This document shows, piece by piece, positions 17,401 through 18,107 of a stretch of 18,107 nucleotides of DNA. The stretch is from contig JBIIJN010000056.1 of assembly GCA_044233745.1 (NCBI GenBank), forward strand, positions 1-18,107. The letters run 5' to 3'. The DNA is from UBA6165 sp044233745. Its GTDB lineage: Bacteria; Bacteroidota; Bacteroidia; Flavobacteriales_D; Crocinitomicaceae. Under the pieces are notes generated by a model. The model was given only the letters and a program-made list of their open reading frames with translations. It was not told where the DNA came from and did no database searches. Every line of letters begins with the position of its first letter. Position 1 is the first letter of the stretch. The translations under genes were made by a program, and so were the position numbers.

Positions 17401-18107
17401 AATACATCAAATCTACAAAACCCATGTCATGTGTATAGTTTACCTGGAAGCTACGTGATAACGCTTACTATAAGCAATGGTACTTGTACCCATACATCAA
17501 CACAAACAGTAGTTGTTCCTCCTCAACCCACGGCTGCTTTCAGCTCGAGTAACCCAAATTGTGTCAATACTCCTGTTTCTTTTACCGATGCGTCTTTCGC
17601 CTCTGTGAATTATTGGGATTGGAATTTTGGTAATGGAGGAACTTCGTTAAATCAAAATCCGAATAACACCTATTCTTTGCCTGGCACCTATCCCGTTACC
17701 TTGATTGTTCGCGATATTTTTGGATGTTATGATACGCTTGTGCAAAATGTAACTGTGAACCTTCCGATTGTTTCTGGAAATATTACCGCTTTCCCTGACA
17801 CCATTGTGTGCGCAGGAACCGATGTGCTGCTGGTTGCTCCTTTATGCCCAACGTGCACGTATCTTTGGAGTAACGGTTCAACCAATGATTCTATAGTGGT
17901 AACAGCAACTGGAATTTACACCGTTACCATCACCGACCCCAATGGTTGTTCGTATTCAACGTTTATTTCCATAATTGTTCACAACGCGCCATCTGCGCAA
18001 ATTGTTGGTCCTACTAAATTGTGCGTCAATGAATTCGCAACGCTTTTCGTGCCTAATAATATCAATTGGACTTACAATTGGCTCAGCAATGACCCAAGTG
18101 TGAATGG
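14413..18107 (+). CDS. Giant secreted PKD/Ig-like repeat protein, 3' end outside window
   Basis: The frame from the ATG at 14413 stays open to the right edge, giving at least 1231 residues and no stop. Residues 1-32 (MCSSILTSAKKISAFLALGI to LSQ) look like a signal peptide. The rest is a chain of beta-sandwich modules rich in Thr, Ser, Asn, Pro, Gly and Cys. Ig/PKD-like modules with (Y/S)-x-W-x-(V/L) cores fill about 35-800. PKD domains have WFFGDGG at W245, WNFGDGS at W904, WNFGDAN at W991 and WNFGNGG at W1070. A different module, YLWSNGATT or YLWSNGSTN then (G)-x-(F/Y)-x-V-x-(V/I)-(S/T)D-x-NGCS, occurs around W824 and W1152, with a diverged copy around W749. Such proteins are usually exported by the type IX system with a C-terminal sorting domain, which would lie beyond the window. 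Roles in adhesion, gliding or matrix are possible but cannot be told apart. It starts 61 bases after the sucAB terminator; no consensus promoter was recognised. Confidence 0.9.
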   Translation, partial: MCSSILTSAKKISAFLALGILIVLTSQDALSQVSGADSVCTGDVVAYSVPAVVGASYSWNVTGEVSASPTTTPNSTIVWGPAGVGTIVVTVNLPNATQVFHTLNVNIYPKPLPVITSAPYPSCATSSEQGSLGGDGESNCEKVCKFSTITYSTPLNAGSTYSWSVNGEVSFTGQFTNTVTVTWDGTLTGSLTVYETNQWGCVDSAQLCVEKVDLPVAAFTHQANVCLNSPVNFQNLSTGATSYQWFFGDGGTSTTSAPTFSYTYTTAGTYTITLIAMNDCYCTDTITSTIVVSSLPGPDISCPSTVCAFDNATYSTSASGCIYNWFVTGGAIVGANNLQSVTVAWGPGQMGTIGLIVTGCGGLCSDTTLVYVPIVPTTAVITGPAKVCPGSCEKYYLPKFSGASYTWSLNNGACGTITGDTTCCEEIEICWPNNPLLNCNDTLTVNFWDALLGCGGSAQFVIRARPELKLIGPSLACANDISSYFAMGGIPVIWSVSPAGPIINPGPSPSTTVDWNGNTGNYIITAVPLNPNSVCNDTVFLNVTVVAPPSMPVITGNATVCPNSTESYCATGGGTIHWIITGGTPTNAIGNCINVTWGSTPPFIVSAYQEAATNPFCKSDTTVYSINPILAPVIPTIPPVVAACANGTSNVFTTTVYPPGTSYTWSLFPANSGAILSGQGSPSINIEWGNNAPQNVTVTLVVEVCGLSVPGSVVVSLNPAPVINITQIGTLCPGGSVQLQAAGGVSYVWENSSILNPRTVTAPGFYNVTGTDVNGCTANVPYQVQITSGPVANISTANQTTFCFGSPISVTMCALGNPGYTYLWSNGATTQCITVNTPGTFSVIVSDANGCSSNSNSITVSQIVCNGTGNPCNPDAASFVGFTNSLCNPVSFNNTSIGASNYNWNFGDGSSSGLTNPTHTYAIAGFYLVTLTANVPNTTPPPPFCSVTSTAQIEVPLAANFNYAVACRYDPVCFTDISTFTAGNNITSWNWNFGDANTSNLQNPCHVYSLPGSYVITLTISNGTCTHTSTQTVVVPPQPTAAFSSSNPNCVNTPVSFTDASFASVNYWDWNFGNGGTSLNQNPNNTYSLPGTYPVTLIVRDIFGCYDTLVQNVTVNLPIVSGNITAFPDTIVCAGTDVLLVAPLCPTCTYLWSNGSTNDSIVVTATGIYTVTITDPNGCSYSTFISIIVHNAPSAQIVGPTKLCVNEFATLFVPNNINWTYNWLSNDPSVN

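Overview
The window looks like chromosome of a Bacteroidota bacterium, probably in or near Flavobacteriales. Several independent signs agree. There is a type B type-IX-secretion C-terminal sorting domain. A 957-residue protein and one of at least 1231 residues are built from Bacteroidetes-style PKD/Ig-like repeats. TAnnTTTG-type promoter boxes sit in front of the SRP RNA and sucA, and clear Shine-Dalgarno sequences are generally missing. A DUF6702 protein lies beside an M1 metallopeptidase. The family or genus cannot be fixed from this piece alone. I see no mobile element, tRNA, rRNA, CRISPR array or phage gene.

Layout. (1) Positions 3357 down to 1, minus strand: a tight, probably translationally coupled operon. 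It encodes a membrane-anchored family 2 glycosyltransferase, a HddA-type GHMP sugar kinase, a fused sugar-1-phosphate nucleotidylyltransferase/HAD phosphatase (HddC-like plus GmhB-like), and the start of a small secreted protein of the MORN/YwqK type that is cut by the window edge. Together these resemble an NDP-heptose supply module coupled to transfer onto a polyprenyl carrier for surface glycan synthesis. (2) Positions 3474-3613, plus strand: the small bacterial SRP RNA (ffs) with its own promoter and terminator. (3) Positions 7139 down to 3797, minus strand: a three-gene cluster of a DUF6702 secreted protein, an M1-family metallopeptidase and a DinB-family protein. (4) Positions 7294-10167, plus strand: a secreted, repeat-rich protein with a type B sorting domain. 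(5) Positions 10251-14352, plus strand: the 2-oxoglutarate dehydrogenase operon sucAB with a promoter box and a strong intrinsic terminator. (6) Position 14413 to the end, plus strand: a giant secreted PKD/Ig-like protein that is still open at the window edge.

How the parts relate. The sucAB pair is core TCA-cycle metabolism and ffs is core protein targeting; both are housekeeping. The heptose operon and the two large repeat proteins point to an elaborate cell surface: sugar nucleotides for a surface glycan, and adhesin-like or matrix-like proteins exported by the type IX system. The genes of that secretion system are not in the window.

I did not find a clear new system. The most unusual points are a heptose-type operon whose phosphatase half has lost the usual GmhB zinc-site cysteines and which is coupled to a polyprenyl-type glycosyltransferase, and the repeat architecture of the two surface proteins that flank sucAB.
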